NCBI GenBank assembly: GCA_905147135.1
Contig: LR990060.1
Span: 13,222,001-13,286,000 of the forward strand
Length of the DNA stretch: 64,000 bases
Source: Blastobasis lacticolella
Taxonomy: Eukaryota; Arthropoda; Insecta; Lepidoptera; Blastobasidae
Direction: 5' to 3'
Each line of letters starts with the position of its first letter. The first letter of the stretch is position 1. Both the position numbers and the translations under genes were made by a program. Under the pieces are notes generated by a model. It was not told the origin of the DNA. It ran no database searches and saw only the letters and a program-made list of their open reading frames with translations. Of this stretch, positions 19,308 to 30,568 are shown piece by piece.

Positions 19308-19474
19308 TACTAGATACTAAATTGTAGAAATATTATTATCGTCATCTACCTAAATCGTACTACTGGACATAGGCCTCCAGAAAGGAGCGCCCCTGCACCC
19401 ACCCTGCAAGACGATGACTGTGGATTGGTACTTTAAATTATAATTTTTGCGTGAATTTTTTTTTTTTTATAACA

Positions 19475-19521
19475 AACAAGGCAGGCATTTGACCGCCATC
19501 TCACCTGTTGGTAAGTGAAGA
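19475..19521 (-). mobile_element. LINE G 3' tail snippet
   Basis: AAGGCAGGCATTTGACCGCC and ATCTCACCTGTTGGTAAGTG after a poly-T. Confidence 0.65.
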
Positions 19522-19780
19522 TGCTGTGTGTGAGTGCATTTTTTCTCATAACGCTTTTCACAAATATAAAACAAGTACCTTTAATATTAAATTTCTATAC
19601 AGATTTAGCTAAGCGACGGCTTAAGTTAACGGCTTAGAATGAATTAGTATGCAACGAAAAGCCCTGGCCGTTGCGGCAACGTTTGGGTCACCGCTATATT
19701 TCATTTTATGTAGGGGTAAAACTATTTAGAAAATGTACGGACAAAAATCAATCAATACAGTCTTGCCAGGATCCGATTTC

Positions 19781-20009
19781 CTTTTTTTTTGTTTTTTTTT
19801 TTATCCGGCAAACAAACAGGCATGCGGGCCACCTGATGGTGCGTGGTCACCGCCGCCTATGGACATCAGCAACACCAGGGGAGTCACCAATGCGTCGCCT
19901 CTGAAGAGACCTCTAATATACCTCTTGAACGATCCCATGTCATAGTCCAAAGGAAACACTGTGGCTGGGAGCTCATTCCACATCCGAATCGTACGAGCGA
20001 GAAACGTTC
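19781..20009 (-). mobile_element. LINE D 3' end
   Basis: Poly-T, then CAAACAGGCATGCGGGCCAC and onward to GAAACGTTCC. The minus frame reads MWNELPATVFPLDYDMGSF and KRYIRGLFRGDALVTPLVLL, with the usual GG in RGGQR changed, so the frame has shifted after RG. Confidence 0.85.
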
Positions 20010-20367
20010 CTGCTCTTTCTAATGCACTTCGCCCAGCCTTTAAGACCTCATCATCGGTTAGCCAGCAAATTTACAGGTATTCCTGAGCTTAGCTGTATGT
20101 GAAAGAATCGCAGGCGAGGTTTTGGTAGAATTGCTAAAGTAGAAATAGACGAGTCCGTGCAAACTTAAAGAAGACTTTAAAAAAGAAGCTGCTCACAGTT
20201 CTGTCATCAGCAAAACATACCTGAAACAAACCAAGAATCTCCAAGAGCGAAGAGCTCAAATTTGAGTTAACCCTGCAAGTATCTTGAAGTCATCAGCGAA
20301 ATATGCCTTAAAATATATCCAAGTTTAATATAAACTCTGTTTAACCCCACTACCTTAAATATAATAT

Positions 20368-20606
20368 AAAAAAATATGCTTGGACAATTTACACAAGGCC
20401 AACCAGCCCAAAAGAAAGAAAAGCTTATGTTATGCTTGCTAGATCTATTGCTCAACTACGTATATACTTTTAAATACATTTATTTAAAATTTATTCATTT
20501 CAATTCAATACATTTATTGGTTAAAAATCATAATTTCAATTTCTGCTCGGCCGGGAATCGAACCCGGGACCTCTGCATATTAACCAACTGAACCACTCAG
20601 GTCGTC
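20368..20606 (-). mobile_element. SINE A, diverged body
   Basis: Head complete (CGGCCGGGAATCGAACCCGG, ACTGAACCACTCAGGTCGTC). The body is rearranged, with an extra AATTTATTCATTTCAATTCA stretch and no TAACAGAAATT block, and the CTAGATGGCGC block is degraded to AACCAGCCCA. Confidence 0.8.
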
Positions 20607-21689
20607 GCAAGAATCTCCAAGAATGAAGACTTCACCCAAGAATCTACAAGAACGAAGACTTCAAACTTAAGCTAACCCTACAAGAATCTGTAAGAACGAA
20701 CTCAGAAAGCCCGACACCGCATCGCATTACAAACAATTAGAACGCGCAATTAAGGAAGCAGGATTTAATAAAGCGTATTCGTAAACAATTATTTTTACTC
20801 AACACGCCGCCTACATTAATACATTAAGCGACTGTGCTAAGGGAAATTAATTCAAATGGGGGTACGGGTCTCGGAAATTGAGCATCCCTTTTTCTGTACG
20901 ATCCAAGACCAAGTTGACAGGTGACACCTCAAATTGTACCTTACGTCCTGCCAATTAAAGTACAATTTACTATTCCCACAATAGGTCGGAGATACGACGT
21001 TCTCACTAGTGTATCCGATGAACAATAGCATATTCACACATTCGTTGTCGACGCAAAATGTATCTTAACGTTAAACGTTGAGGACTCAATTCGGGTTGAC
21101 GAGGTTTTTCAAAGTCAGATGTAACCAACCCGCGGCCCGCATACTAATCGTGGGTCAAACGTGCCTAATTATACTGCGCGTAGGTTATTAAGAAAGTGCG
21201 TCATCAATTGTAGCGGTTTAGTAGCAAAACACCCCAAGGATGCATGGGAGGGTAAACCGGCGTAATTATGAGGAAAATTATACAACTGGCTACGCTATTT
21301 TCCTTCTCATTTAAATATGCCTTTAATAACAAAATATTAAGGGGAATTATGAAATATTATTCAGCTTCACTATGGACCTTACAAATATTGCTCATTTTAT
21401 CATATTTTCATCAACATCAACGACTCGTATTGACCGTCCAATAATAAAAATAAATAAGCATTTGTTATCTATACACATACAACTAATATGTAAGCAGGTC
21501 AGCACTATGCAATTTTCATAGCTCTACTTATTTGTGAGAGACAATGCTTGCCTTGAGCCTTCTTCAGATCTGCAGATGAAAATCTCTTTAATCATTGAAT
21601 ACTCGATGAAATGTCAACAAGAATCATTTGGTTGACATTTCATTGAGCACTTCCCACGCACGGTTCCACCCGCGTGGACTATTGTGCCT
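20607..21689. other. Spacer with short AAGAATCT repeats
   Basis: 20613-20700 repeats CAAGAATCT.CAAGAACGAAG several times, echoing CAAGAATCTCCAAGAGCGAA at 20232, so a small degenerate tandem array surrounds the SINE. The rest is unrecognised. Confidence 0.45.
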
Positions 21690-21840
21690 ATATCTTACGA
21701 GTTTGCGAGTTAACGAGAATAAACAGTTAACTATGTTCATCCTGAGATGTTAAACTATCTCAATACCGAATTTTATCAAAATCTGTGGAGTGGTTTAGCT
21801 AAGTTAAACTTACTTTCGCATTTATAATACTAAAGTAGAG
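21690..21840 (-). mobile_element. Old Helitron-like M remnant
   Basis: ATTTTATCAAAATCTGTGGA, GTGGTTTAGC and TTTCGCATTTATAATACTA are degenerate forms of the M-type phrase ending at the ATTATAAATGCGAAA border. Confidence 0.4.
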
Positions 21841-21851
21841 CTAAGCGATTG

Positions 21852-21925
21852 TCATCATAATCGTCCTAGCGCTTATCCCGGCCTCTGCCAGAGTCCGCTG
21901 CTCCTTCTCCTCCACTAAGCCTGAG
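21852..21925 (-). mobile_element. LINE I tail snippet
   Basis: TCATCATAATCGTCCTAGCG, CTTATCCCGGCCTCTGCCAG, AGTCCGC: reverse of the family end seen at 40985-41022 and 47960-48000. Confidence 0.65.
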
Positions 21926-23364
21926 AGAGATAAGTGATTAATTAAGAACAAAGGTAATACATTTGAATTATAAAATAAATTAATATTATTTTATAATTTA
22001 GTATTAGCATTATTTAATTTATTTCCGTCATGTAAATATTTCTAATAAAAATAAAGTGAATATTAAAATAAAATATAAAAAATAAATTAATGTCGAATAT
22101 CAATATCATTAAATAATAATACAACCGTCAACGCAATGTAATCCACAATAATGCTTCGTCCAAAATGCGGGTAGTCAATGAGGGTAGTAAATAATGTAAC
22201 GTCAACGAAATGGGAAAAAGAAAAACCAGCAACACAACCAAAATAAGATAAGTAACCAAAATAAGAAAAGATAATAAATAAGATAAATGATTATACGTAA
22301 GTTTAATTACTCAATGGCAGAAACACCTTACATTTATTCTCCCAATCTATTATATTAAAATCGACAAGAGAGAAGCCAGAATAATCACTCGAGACCACGA
22401 TAATAGAAGATATTGAGCCGTGTATCTATTAATTAATCTGTCTCATTTCTAGGATACCCTAAGATGTTATGAACATAGATACAGCGAAGAGAATAAGATT
22501 AAAGTAAGGCAGTGGACAGAGACAGAGAAAGAGTGAGAGGTTTGGAAAATAGGTTGCCAAACATGCCTGTATCAGGAAAGAGAACCAGCGGCGATTAATT
22601 GATTAAAAAGAAGCTTGTAAAAAGACATTTGGCTTCGAGGAGTAGTGTCCTGGCGGTACATCATGCGGTGAAAAACCTAAGCCCATTTCCTGTTCATCCG
22701 AATTGCCAGAAAAGGATCAAGCCCGCGTCGCCCTTGGGCCGCCTTACAGTGTCGTGATTCCAAAATACTCTCGGGCTATTACTGGGACTACAACAAGGGG
22801 AAATTAAGAAAATAATAATTAAGTTTCGTTTCTTTGTCTAAAATATAATTTACTCATTCATTCATTAATATTACACCAAGTGGCCTGACTATTGTCTCAA
22901 ATAATTTCCCACGCAGAATTTCTTGGCAAACCAAACTGCCGCCCCCGCTACCCCTCTGCCTACAGCCTTACTGATCCCACTGTTTTCTATACAATAACGA
23001 ATCACGCGTCAAACGCACTCTGCGCGAGCTCGGACGAAATTAATTTCGTTATTGTAATCGTTATTCGGTCTGTCACGTCTGCTCGACCCAACCATAAGCT
23101 GACGACCCCTCGATTGGGATAAAACCCCACAAATAGAGTTGTAACAGGGAAACAACAGAGGTCAACTTACGCCGGTGCCCAGCTCGTGTTTTTGCACAGA
23201 AATTAATTGGGAACACAATACAACAATGGCAGGCTTTTATAAGTCAAAAACAATGACTGGAAAGAAGGAAAGAAGTGGTCTTGTTGGTTTGTTTTGATGG
23301 CCGTGGCCCGCTGTGAATTAATAAGTTGCGGCCTCTGTTAGAGACAGCATATTTCATATAATTG
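21926..23364. other. Unrecognised AT-rich stretch
   Basis: 22550-22600 has GCCTGTATCAGGAAAGAGAA, faintly like LINE I near 29360. Otherwise no repeat or coding motif was recognised. Confidence 0.4.
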
Positions 23365-23562
23365 TATTTTTTTTTAAAGGAAGGCCGACGGAGTACCTGC
23401 CCACCTGATGGAAAGTGGCAACCGTCGTCCAGGACATCTGCAAGCTAAGGGAAGCGGATGCGGGGCCGGCCTTTGAGGTACGAGACATGCCTTTTGAAGA
23501 ACGCCATGTTATAGTGCAAAGGAAAGACTTCGGAAGGGAGCTCATTCCAAATCTTGCACCTT
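23365..23562 (-). mobile_element. LINE D subfamily 2, 3' end
   Basis: Poly-T, CCACCTGATGGAAAGTGGCA, GTCCAGGACATCTGCAAGCT, GGGGCCGGCCTTTGAGGTAC and ATAGTGCAAAGGAAAGACTT. It matches 32597-32790, and differs from subfamily 1 in the GTCCAGGACATCTGC block. Confidence 0.75.
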
Positions 23563-23909
23563 GCACAATTATCATTGGCCTTAAACATCTATTGTAGATT
23601 ATTTAAAGAGCGTCATCGTTAGGGGTTCGATTATAGTAATAGGGAAATCATGTTGCACCGAGACATTTGTTTTTCACAGTTCGCTGTCATCGTCGAGGCT
23701 GAAAGTCGATCGGTGTACAAGTTTCGACGTCCCTTTATCCCCATGGACACTGTGCCGCTGAAATAACGTTTTGATCCTTGTGATGGCACATTTCGCATTT
23801 TAAAATAAATTAAATAGAAATTCAGTCATGGATAGTAGGAAAGGAAAATCCTCTGTCTGTGTTTATACAAATTAAACGTAAATAAAATTCAATAAGTATA
23901 CCAACATGT

Positions 23910-24117
23910 GACCTGAGTGGTTCAGTGGTTAACATGCCAGTCAACCACGCAAGAGGTCCCGGGTTCAATTCACAGCCGGGCAGAAATTTAAATGATGAAT
24001 TTTAATTTCTGTTACGGGAGTTAGCTAGCACCCATAGTACAAGCTTTGCTTAGTTTGGGGCTAGATGGCGCTGTGTGAATTTGTCCACGATTATTTATTT
24101 ATTTATTATTTATTTAT
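23910..24117 (+). mobile_element. SINE A with internal deletion
   Basis: Head GACCTGAGTGGTTCAGTGGT and B box GGTTCAATTCACAGCCGGG (two changes). About 60 bp between GTTACGGG and TAGCTAGCACCC are missing. The tail is a long TTATTTATTTATT run. Confidence 0.85.
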
Positions 24118-24922
24118 GTCTTTGCCTCGAGGTCGACATAATCCAAACATTAATATCATCTTAATATTTAAAATCATTTCACTGTTTTCTTTTAAGAAAA
24201 TTGTTATCCATAACTTATACTGTTATTGCTATAGGCTAAAACCTGTTAATGGCTCATGAATATCCTTATTATTAAGTATACCATATTTTAATTTTTTCTG
24301 TAAGTTTTCCGAACAATATTAAAAAAATAAAAATAACGCAGGACATAAATCTTACAAAGATAAATCAAACACAAACAGACCCACTTACAAAGAACAGCTC
24401 TTTACAGTTAAACGGAACGTTGACACAGGTACAAAGAGCGGCATAAGTAAACAGGGTATTCCGAGAAAAAATATTCACAAAAAGACGGTACCCACCAATC
24501 GTTCTAAATCCCCACTTCGTGTCGAACTACCCCCGTATGAAATTATAAAACGGAATTCCCTTTTTTCCGTAACAAATCTCGTAGAATCTAAGTAGAGGAC
24601 AGTTTACGCGAGCGGCTCTATCCCTTTATATCCTCACCCTGATTGCCTCGCCTAAGGGTACGGACAGCAAATGAAACTGGGAGGTGGGCAGTGAATTTAT
24701 TGGGTACCCACCGATACCCTGTTATAGGGAGGGTTATAACAGTTATTTTTGTATCAGACGCGAGATGAGCGATTTCGATTTATGATTCATTCGTGTTTTA
24801 CAAGCTTAGGTTTAAGGAGGCTGGGATTGGTCGCTTTGTTATACTCGTTTAGGTTGCAAGTTTTGGGCTTAAATCTATAACTTTGTATTGGTGTTGTAAC
24901 TTTTTTTGTACAAGGAAGAAAA
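24118..24922. other. Unrecognised spacer
   Basis: No shared repeats or coding motifs seen. Confidence 0.4.
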
Positions 24923-24923
24923 C

Positions 24924-25022
24924 ATTTTTTTTTATGTCAAACAGTAGGCAAACAGGCAAGCGGGCCACCTGCTGGAAAGTGGTCACCACTGCCTATAGAC
25001 ATAAGCAACACCAAGAGAATCG
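24924..25022 (-). mobile_element. LINE D subfamily 3, 3' end
   Basis: CATTTTTTTTTATGTCAAAC, AGGCAAACAGGCAAGCGGGC, CACTGCCTATAGACATAAGC and ACACCAAGAGAATCGCG. Only the last 100 bp. Confidence 0.8.
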
Positions 25023-25324
25023 CGTGTTTGATCGCAACTGGTTTCTTACAACAATGAAAAACTTGGTTCGCCTAATTTTGTACTGTAATGTTTAATATAC
25101 TTACATTACATTAATGCTCGGATGATGATGATGACATTAATGCTGATTCAAAAGCCGTACCAATAGACTTTCTTATTTATTTATTTTTATTTATCTATTT
25201 ATTTAACCATTACCTTAATAGTTCTTATAATATTATGTAGGAACAATCACAAGAGCCTACTGAGCATAAAAACTGATTTGGAGAAAGCTGAAATGAAGAT
25301 TGATTGGAGAAACCAAGTGCGGTC

Positions 25325-25425
25325 TTGTACTCTACTTACCTAACATCTGTATTATGTTATAGGTAGCTATTCTGGAAACATACCTGTAACAAATTAATAG
25401 AAACATTATTAATCGGTATAATGGA
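25325..25425 (+). repeat. Repeat P, copy 2
   Basis: CTCTACTTACCTAACATCTG, GGAAACATACCTGTAACAAA and GAAACATTATTAATCGGTAT match 53070-53160. The Q half is absent here. Confidence 0.6.
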
Positions 25426-26009
25426 CGCTTAAAAATAAAAATATACAGGGTGACCTCAATTTGGTAAAATTAAGGGGTACAATGCATATGTGCTTTTACT
25501 TTAAACAACTTTTAATATTCATATTCATATTCATTTATTAATAGTAATAATCATACATCGTCATTTAAAATAGTTTCATGAATAGAATTAAGTACTAATA
25601 GTTGATGTCAATGTTAAAAAACAATTAATTCAAAAGTATCAAATTATCATGATTCGAAATTATAAATATATAAATTCGATATAATAAAGCACCAGCTATG
25701 AAATCGCAAAAACAATCACCCGTTTCATACATCTTTTCGAATTCGTTTTCAATTTCGTATGGAACAGCAGGTTTTTTTTGGGATTTCGGAGTTGGCGCCA
25801 TAGTACAAGTCGTTTGTTATCAGGAACATGCATAGATGTACCCCTTTTGTATCACGTTTGTGTCCAATACTGTTCAACTAGTCTCAGGGTCCTCAGCAGA
25901 AGACCTTGGTCAACCTCGCATTAGGAGCCACACATACCGAGTGGCGAGCACTTATCTTGTAATGAGAACCACATAAGAATCATACTTCTGTGTACATATC
26001 AAAAATATT
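25426..26009. other. Spacer with a LINE-like tail
   Basis: 25510-25545 (ATATTCATATTCATATTCAT then TTATTAATAG) resembles a minus-strand LINE tail with unit ATGAAT. Nothing else recognised. Confidence 0.4.
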
Positions 26010-26295
26010 CCATCATCATCATCTTGGCGTTAATGTCCCGGTTGTGCTCTCGCGCACGAGGGCCCGGGGTCCGCCTTGACCATGATCCAGGATTTGACAG
26101 GTCAGGTAATTACAGTGGAGCGACTGCCGTCTGACCTCCATGACCCTGCTAACAAGGGAAACTGACCAGATTGGATCAAGTCGCCTGAATGTGCAGGTTT
26201 CATCACGATGTTTTCCCTCACCGTAAGAGCATCGGTTAGTATTCAACTAATGTACATAACTCAGAAAACAGTCATTGGTACATGGCCGGAGCGGC
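26010..26295 (-). mobile_element. SINE B with TSD
   Basis: Tail CATCATCATCATCTTGGCGT through to TACATGGCCGGAGCGG. Flanks ATATCAAAAATATT (25996-26009) and ATATCAAAGATATT (26296-26309) form a 14-bp TSD with one mismatch. The element ends before the B box, so it is 5'-truncated inside the head. Confidence 0.9.
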
Positions 26296-26309
26296 ATATC
26301 AAAGATATT

Positions 26310-27044
26310 GTGAGGGGATAAAGTAGAGAATTTAATAATCTAACCGACACAAAAGTCTGATAACCCCTGACCAAGTTTGCATGTACTCGAATATTTTCTA
26401 AACTACTAGACCGATCTCAATAAAACAAAACTAAGAACCATCTCGATTAAACTAGCTTTCATATAGAGAAAACCGCATTCAAATCGGTCCATCTGTTCGA
26501 GAGCTACAATGCCATAGACAAAACAGATACGCACGTCAAACTTATAACACTTATTTTTTTAAACACCCACGAGTTTTTCGTTGGGTGTTACAAAAGGAGA
26601 AGATCACTGTCGCTTTTGGTAAGTTACGTTTTTTTTTTTTGAAATTTATCAGAATACTTTAACGTTTCATTGCTTGCCAAAATAGTGCTGTATAAAACCA
26701 ACAATTGCAAAAATCACTTATTATCGGCGTTGTTACCACGGTTAGTCGTTAGTAACCGAAATATCGAGGTAAAACTTTTTTTACCTTGATATTCCGACGC
26801 ATCTCTCGATATTTTCTAACCACAAAAGTCTTATCATCAAATTTTTAAAAAATCTGACCATATTTACCAAATCTGCCGACGCTACAGACCCAATCTCGCA
26901 CACATAGGCCGGGACACAGCGAACATTTTTACCAATAATCTGCAGCAGCCCTCGACGCCTTGTACGCGACACGTGTGTACATTTTCCTTCCCTAATAACA
27001 TACGATTGAAATAATGAAATTCTAATTATTGTAGATATTATTAT
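26310..27044. other. Spacer with Helitron-like wording and an unassigned block
   Basis: 26370-26580 (TTCTAAACTACTAGACCGAT, AAACCGCATTCAAATCGGTC) reads like a decayed L/M-type element. 26700-27000 contains a 116-codon minus-strand frame (27128-26781) with no motif I recognise; it may be old repeat. Confidence 0.4.
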
Positions 27045-27210
27045 GTAAGGCCCGGTATCAGGAACGAGGTCTCGCGGAACGCCCAAGAAGCGATGAATAG
27101 ATATCGTCGAGCCTGATGTGAGAGCCAATGGCTTACGACGCGAGGAGTCTCAAGACCGGGCGAAATGGAGGAAAATGAGTCGGAGAGCGGACTGATGGAT
27201 GATGAATACA
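27045..27210 (+). mobile_element. LINE I fragment
   Basis: GGCCCGGTATCAGGAACGAG, GTGAGAGCCAATGGCTTACG, CGAGGAGTCTCAAGACCGGG and CGAAATGGAGGAAAATGAGT match other I copies (ARANGLRREESQDRAKWRKM-like reading). A second, shorter piece of the same end is at 27290-27330 (GACCCTGGCAGAAGCTGACC). Confidence 0.75.
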
Positions 27211-27211
27211 T

Positions 27212-27580
27212 ACTCGTACATACACAAAGCTCACGCCTGTGTCACACAGGTGGGGTAGGCAGACTATAAACCGCCAATTCGCTCTGTCGAAAATGAGTCG
27301 GAAAACGGACCCTGGCAGAAGCTGACCGCTTGTATGATGATGATGATTATTATGATGTAAGGACCTTAAAAAGACGACTCAGAAAAACAATTACTGATCA
27401 GATCAGTAATGTTCTCAACAAGCCTAGGGTCCGAAGTGGCAGGAATAAAAGGAGATGTATGAAAAGAGTTGTGGATATATGCGAGGCTAGGGAGTTGTCA
27501 GGACAGAGCAAAGTGGCGGTCCATAGTCTCTGCCGACCCCACCTGTGGGACTCAGGCGTAAGCTTTATGTATGTTTGTAT
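27212..27580. repeat. Inverted pair of repeat J around a LINE-like frame
   Basis: 27217-27275 (AAAGCTCACGCCTGTGTCAC, GGTGGGGTAGGCAGACTATA) is the imperfect reverse complement of 27520-27577 (GGTCCATAGTCTCTGCCGAC, CCCACCTGTGGGACTCAGGC). The 86-codon plus frame between and across them ends with a motif like the tail of a LINE ORF (ARELSGQSKVAVHSLCRP). CTCACGCCTGT...GGGGTAGGCAGA is a phrase common in lepidopteran repeats. Confidence 0.55.
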
Positions 27581-27597
27581 TATTATGTAAAATAATT

Positions 27598-27672
27598 TGC
27601 AAGACCGATAACCAGAGTTAAGCAATGCAGAGGAACTCGGGAGTCCGGGAACTGAATGGGTGACTGTTTTGT
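27598..27672 (+). repeat. 5S rRNA-like fragment, copy 1
   Basis: GATAACCAGAGTTAAGCAAT and GAACTGAATGGGTGACTGTT follow the order of the internal promoter region of 5S rRNA (GTTAAGCAACG, then CTTGGATGGGTGACCG). Only that middle part is visible, so it is a retroposon derived from 5S rRNA (SINE3 type) or a decayed copy, not a working gene. Confidence 0.5.
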
Positions 27673-27879
27673 TTAAGACTAGTTTAACATCAGCACCGCC
27701 ACGAATTCGCCACTTGTTAGGGAAATTGGGACCTTAGGTCTGGTTGAACAGTATCGGAGGCCTAAGGTCAGGGCGAAAGAGTGAGAGACAGAAATCCCTA
27801 ACAATCCTGGCGTTATCTAGTAAGACAGTCCATCACGCCGTCTAAGTTCTATTACAAGGCCACTAACGTTTTCGAAGCA

Positions 27880-28046
27880 AAATATCGTGAGTCTGGAAAT
27901 GGGCGGCACCGTTCTCTTATGTTATATCTTATAACAGTGCTACCTCCAACCAGCCTTGGATGCATATATTATGGCATTAACTTCCTCTTTTGTGGGAGAG
28001 GCATTAAGTCCTGCAGTGGACTGTTATAGGCTGTGTTGATGATGAT
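27880..28046 (+). mobile_element. Retroposon C, 3' part
   Basis: CAACCAGCCTTGGATGCATA, TTTTGTGGGAGAGGCATTAA, GTCCTGCAGTGGACTGTTAT and the tail GTTGATGATGAT. The 5' part is diverged. Confidence 0.75.
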
Positions 28047-28047
28047 A

Positions 28048-28292
28048 ACTGCCATCTAACCTTCGTACATCCAACATAGTCATGTTAAAAGGGGAATAGA
28101 TCATGGTAGCAAATTCAGTCGCTTGAATGTGCAGGTTTCATTACGATGTTTTTCCTCACCGTAAGAGCAACGGTTAGTGTTCAACTATTGTATAACTCAG
28201 AAAAGAATTATTTGTACATAGCGGTACTGGGGATCGAACTCAGTAGCTCTGACTATGAGTCGACCTATCCACTGGGCCCTCCGTACTGCCGA
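28048..28292 (-). mobile_element. SINE B, head retained
   Basis: ACTGCCATCTAACCTTCGTA to the head GGGATCGAACTCAGTAGCTC / TGACTATGAGTCGACCTATC. It directly follows the C tail and lacks the SINE 3' third, so one insertion removed or replaced it. Confidence 0.75.
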
Positions 28293-28857
28293 CTGGTAGC
28301 AAACAAATTGTTCCAATAAAAAACACATTAATTTCCACACCAATTCGAGAAGCAATAAGGAAAAATCGTCTCTACAGTGCCTCTCTTATCTGACCCGGTG
28401 GCCAAAACTGGAACTAAATGCCCCCATTTTGAAATGTCGCGTCGTTATCAACAACAGCGACGCCGTCACCTGTTCAGATAAGTTTGTGTCGCTCTACTTT
28501 CATGTCACGGGTGCAAAAAGTAAATCAGGGACGGAAAATTATCAAACAAGTAAGTGCCAATTGGGAGGCACTCGGACAAATTATACGGACAAATTTCCAT
28601 TCCTTAAGGAAACAAAAAGACTTTTGCGACGACACTGGAGCTTGCTTGGATGCAGTAATTGGTACTCGACGTTTTGATGGTTCCGCCTGGATGCTTTGAT
28701 GGCGAAGAATTTTCAATTTTTTTTTGGAAGATTTGTTGTCGACTTTTTATTCTATTTTTTTTCTAAAATTTTTATCTCAGCTAATAGCTCGTTGCTCTGG
28801 TAAAAAATAATCTAAATCAAAGGAAATATTAAAAACTCAACAGCTAATTGTGTAATG
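28293..28857. other. Unrecognised spacer
   Basis: Three overlapping frames of 63-82 codons at 28429-28716 lie on both strands and share no motif with known proteins that I can see. Confidence 0.4.
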
Positions 28858-28975
28858 TTTTTATATCAATTGTGTATTTTATATGTATGACAATAGTGTA
28901 ATCAATTGTGTATCAATTAATTATGACATGTAACAATGGTTACCAATAAATAAACTTAAACTTAAACTTAAACTA
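28858..28975 (+). mobile_element. LINE N 3' end, copy 2
   Basis: TTTTATATCAATTGTGTATT, GACATGTAACAATGGTTACC and AATAAATAAACTTAAACTTA, collinear with 12269-12381 but with one more tail unit. Confidence 0.7.
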
Positions 28976-28990
28976 ATCCTATCAGTATTA

Positions 28991-29155
28991 CTATACTAAT
29001 ATTCTATAGGTGTTTGTTACTCCTTCACCCAAAAACTACTGAACGGAATTTGATGAAATTTGGGAGCAAAAACAGTGAATAGATTAGGTAATAGAATGTG
29101 TTTAATTTATCCTCCCACAATTCAATGTAGTTCCTGCGGGAACACAGCATAAACG
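28991..29155 (+). mobile_element. Helitron-like M remnant
   Basis: CTATACTAATATTCTATAGG border-like start, then TTTGTTACTCCTTCACCCAA, AAACTACTGAACGGAATTTG and GAAATTTGGGAGC. The 3' CTAG end is not seen. Confidence 0.5.
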
Positions 29156-29224
29156 AATGAAAACAACGGTATTTTTCCTTAAACTATTAATGCAGTTATT
29201 CTCTTGTATTTAACAACTAGTTTT

Positions 29225-29491
29225 TCGACCGCGTGAGCACCCAGCCTTGGCGTGAGGGATATCGCGAATAAAATCGAGGAGGCTCGCCTGCGCTGGTTTG
29301 GTCACGCGTTGCATAAGCCACATGGATACGTGGGGAATAGTGGCCTGAACCCGCCGGTATCAGGAAAGAGGCCCCGCTGAGTCAGGTGCAAGAGCCAGCG
29401 GCTCACAACGCGAGGATGCCGAAGACCAGGCGAAGTGGAAAGGAAACCGGACCCTGGCAGAAGCTATGAGAAGCGCTAGTACGATGATAAC
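29225..29491 (+). mobile_element. LINE I, C-terminal ORF piece with TSD
   Basis: Frame reads KIEEARLRWFGHALHKPHGY, VGNSGLNPPVSGKRPR, stop, and then the decayed AEDQAKWKGNRTLAEA-like end. The RLRWFGH block lies near the C terminus of this LINE class. Flanks TTTAACAACTAGTTT (29210-29224) and TTTAAACCTAGTTT (29492-29505) look like a TSD with an indel. Confidence 0.75.
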
Positions 29492-29914
29492 TTTAAACCT
29501 AGTTTAGGCACATAAGTGGAGTCACGCCTCTGTATGACCAGCAGCGTTGATATGCACTATTTGACCTACAACGACCTACGACCTCGCCTCGACCCGCAGT
29601 CATCGCTCCGAGACTAAGGCGGAATCATAATAAAAATCGAGTTTAGAAGCATTATTCTTATTTATGTAGCGGCTTAACTTCTTCAGTTGAGGTCTGAGTT
29701 TGAAGAGGAGGCGGGAGCGGGAGCGGATCGCATGTTAACTTGTGTTTATGCTTGTGTCTAGTTATAGCTCGCTAATTACTCCGCACAAGTTTTTACGTTT
29801 TGCCACAGGTATAGAAGACAGCATAGCAACCTACCCACCACAGTGTAAAATAAGCAAGCTTGACGATCTATGCGAGTACAAACCGAAGACGGTGCAAATT
29901 CTAATCAGGAAACA

Positions 29915-30172
29915 TTGAGGTGCTGCCAGAGTCAGCTTGTTTTTTCTCTTCCACTTCGCCCGGTCTTCGGCAACTTCACAGCCGTTGACTCTCGAGTCCA
30001 ACTGAGCGATGTCTATTGATTGCTTCTGGAACCTCCGGTGGACCACTTTTCTAATACCGACAGGTTAAGACACCTATTTCCCACGTGTGACTGGGGCTTA
30101 TGCAGCACGTCATCAAAACAGAGCAATTACCAGCAGGCGAGCCTCTTCAATCTTAATTACGATGCTTTCAGG
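29915..30172 (-). mobile_element. LINE I, opposite orientation
   Basis: Reverse strand has GAAGAGGCTCGCCTGCTGGT, CTGCATAAGCCCCAGTCACA, GAAGTTGCCGAAGACCGGGC and GAAGTGGAAGAG, collinear with 29225-29491. The two copies form a spaced inverted pair. Confidence 0.75.
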
Positions 30173-30322
30173 TCAAGTGATTATAATATCGTTTAACCCT
30201 TTTTTAAATAAATATTCAAAATTATTTGTTCTAAAAAACTAGATATGGTAGTTTATTATTACTGAGATCCGAACAGCACACTGGCAAAACCCGATTGTAG
30301 GGATCTATGTTTTTATGATGCA

Positions 30323-30568
30323 TTATTTGAATACTAACCGATGCTCTTACGGTGAGGGGAAACATCGTGATGAAACCTGCATATTCAGGCGACTGAGTGT
30401 AACCATGACCTAATCTGGTCAGGTCACCCTGCTAGCAGGAAATCGTACGTCAGATGGCAGTCGCTTCACTGTAATTATCTGATCTGCCAAATCCTGGATC
30501 ATGGTCAAGGCGGACCCCGGGCCCTCGTGCGCAAGAACACAACCGGGACATTAACGCCAAGATGATGA
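30323..30568 (+). mobile_element. SINE B, 5'-truncated
   Basis: TTTGAATACTAACCGATGCT through CATCGTGATGAAACCTGCAT, GATCTGCCAAATCCTGGATC to TTAACGCCAAGATGATGAA. Well kept 3' half; no head. Confidence 0.9.

Noticed and set aside
20613..20700. Regularly spaced AAGAATCT words as a CRISPR-like array
   Set aside because: Units are short, irregular and diverged, and the sequence is eukaryotic in character.
25446..25460. ACAGGGTG wording that often starts mariner-type TIRs
   Set aside because: No matching inverted end within a reasonable distance.
26781..27128. 115-codon minus-strand frame
   Set aside because: No recognisable domain, and the region reads like old repeat; kept only as a note in the spacer entry.
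28429..28716. Overlapping frames of 63-82 codons on both strands
   Set aside because: Overlap on both strands is the mark of chance open frames; no motif in any of them.
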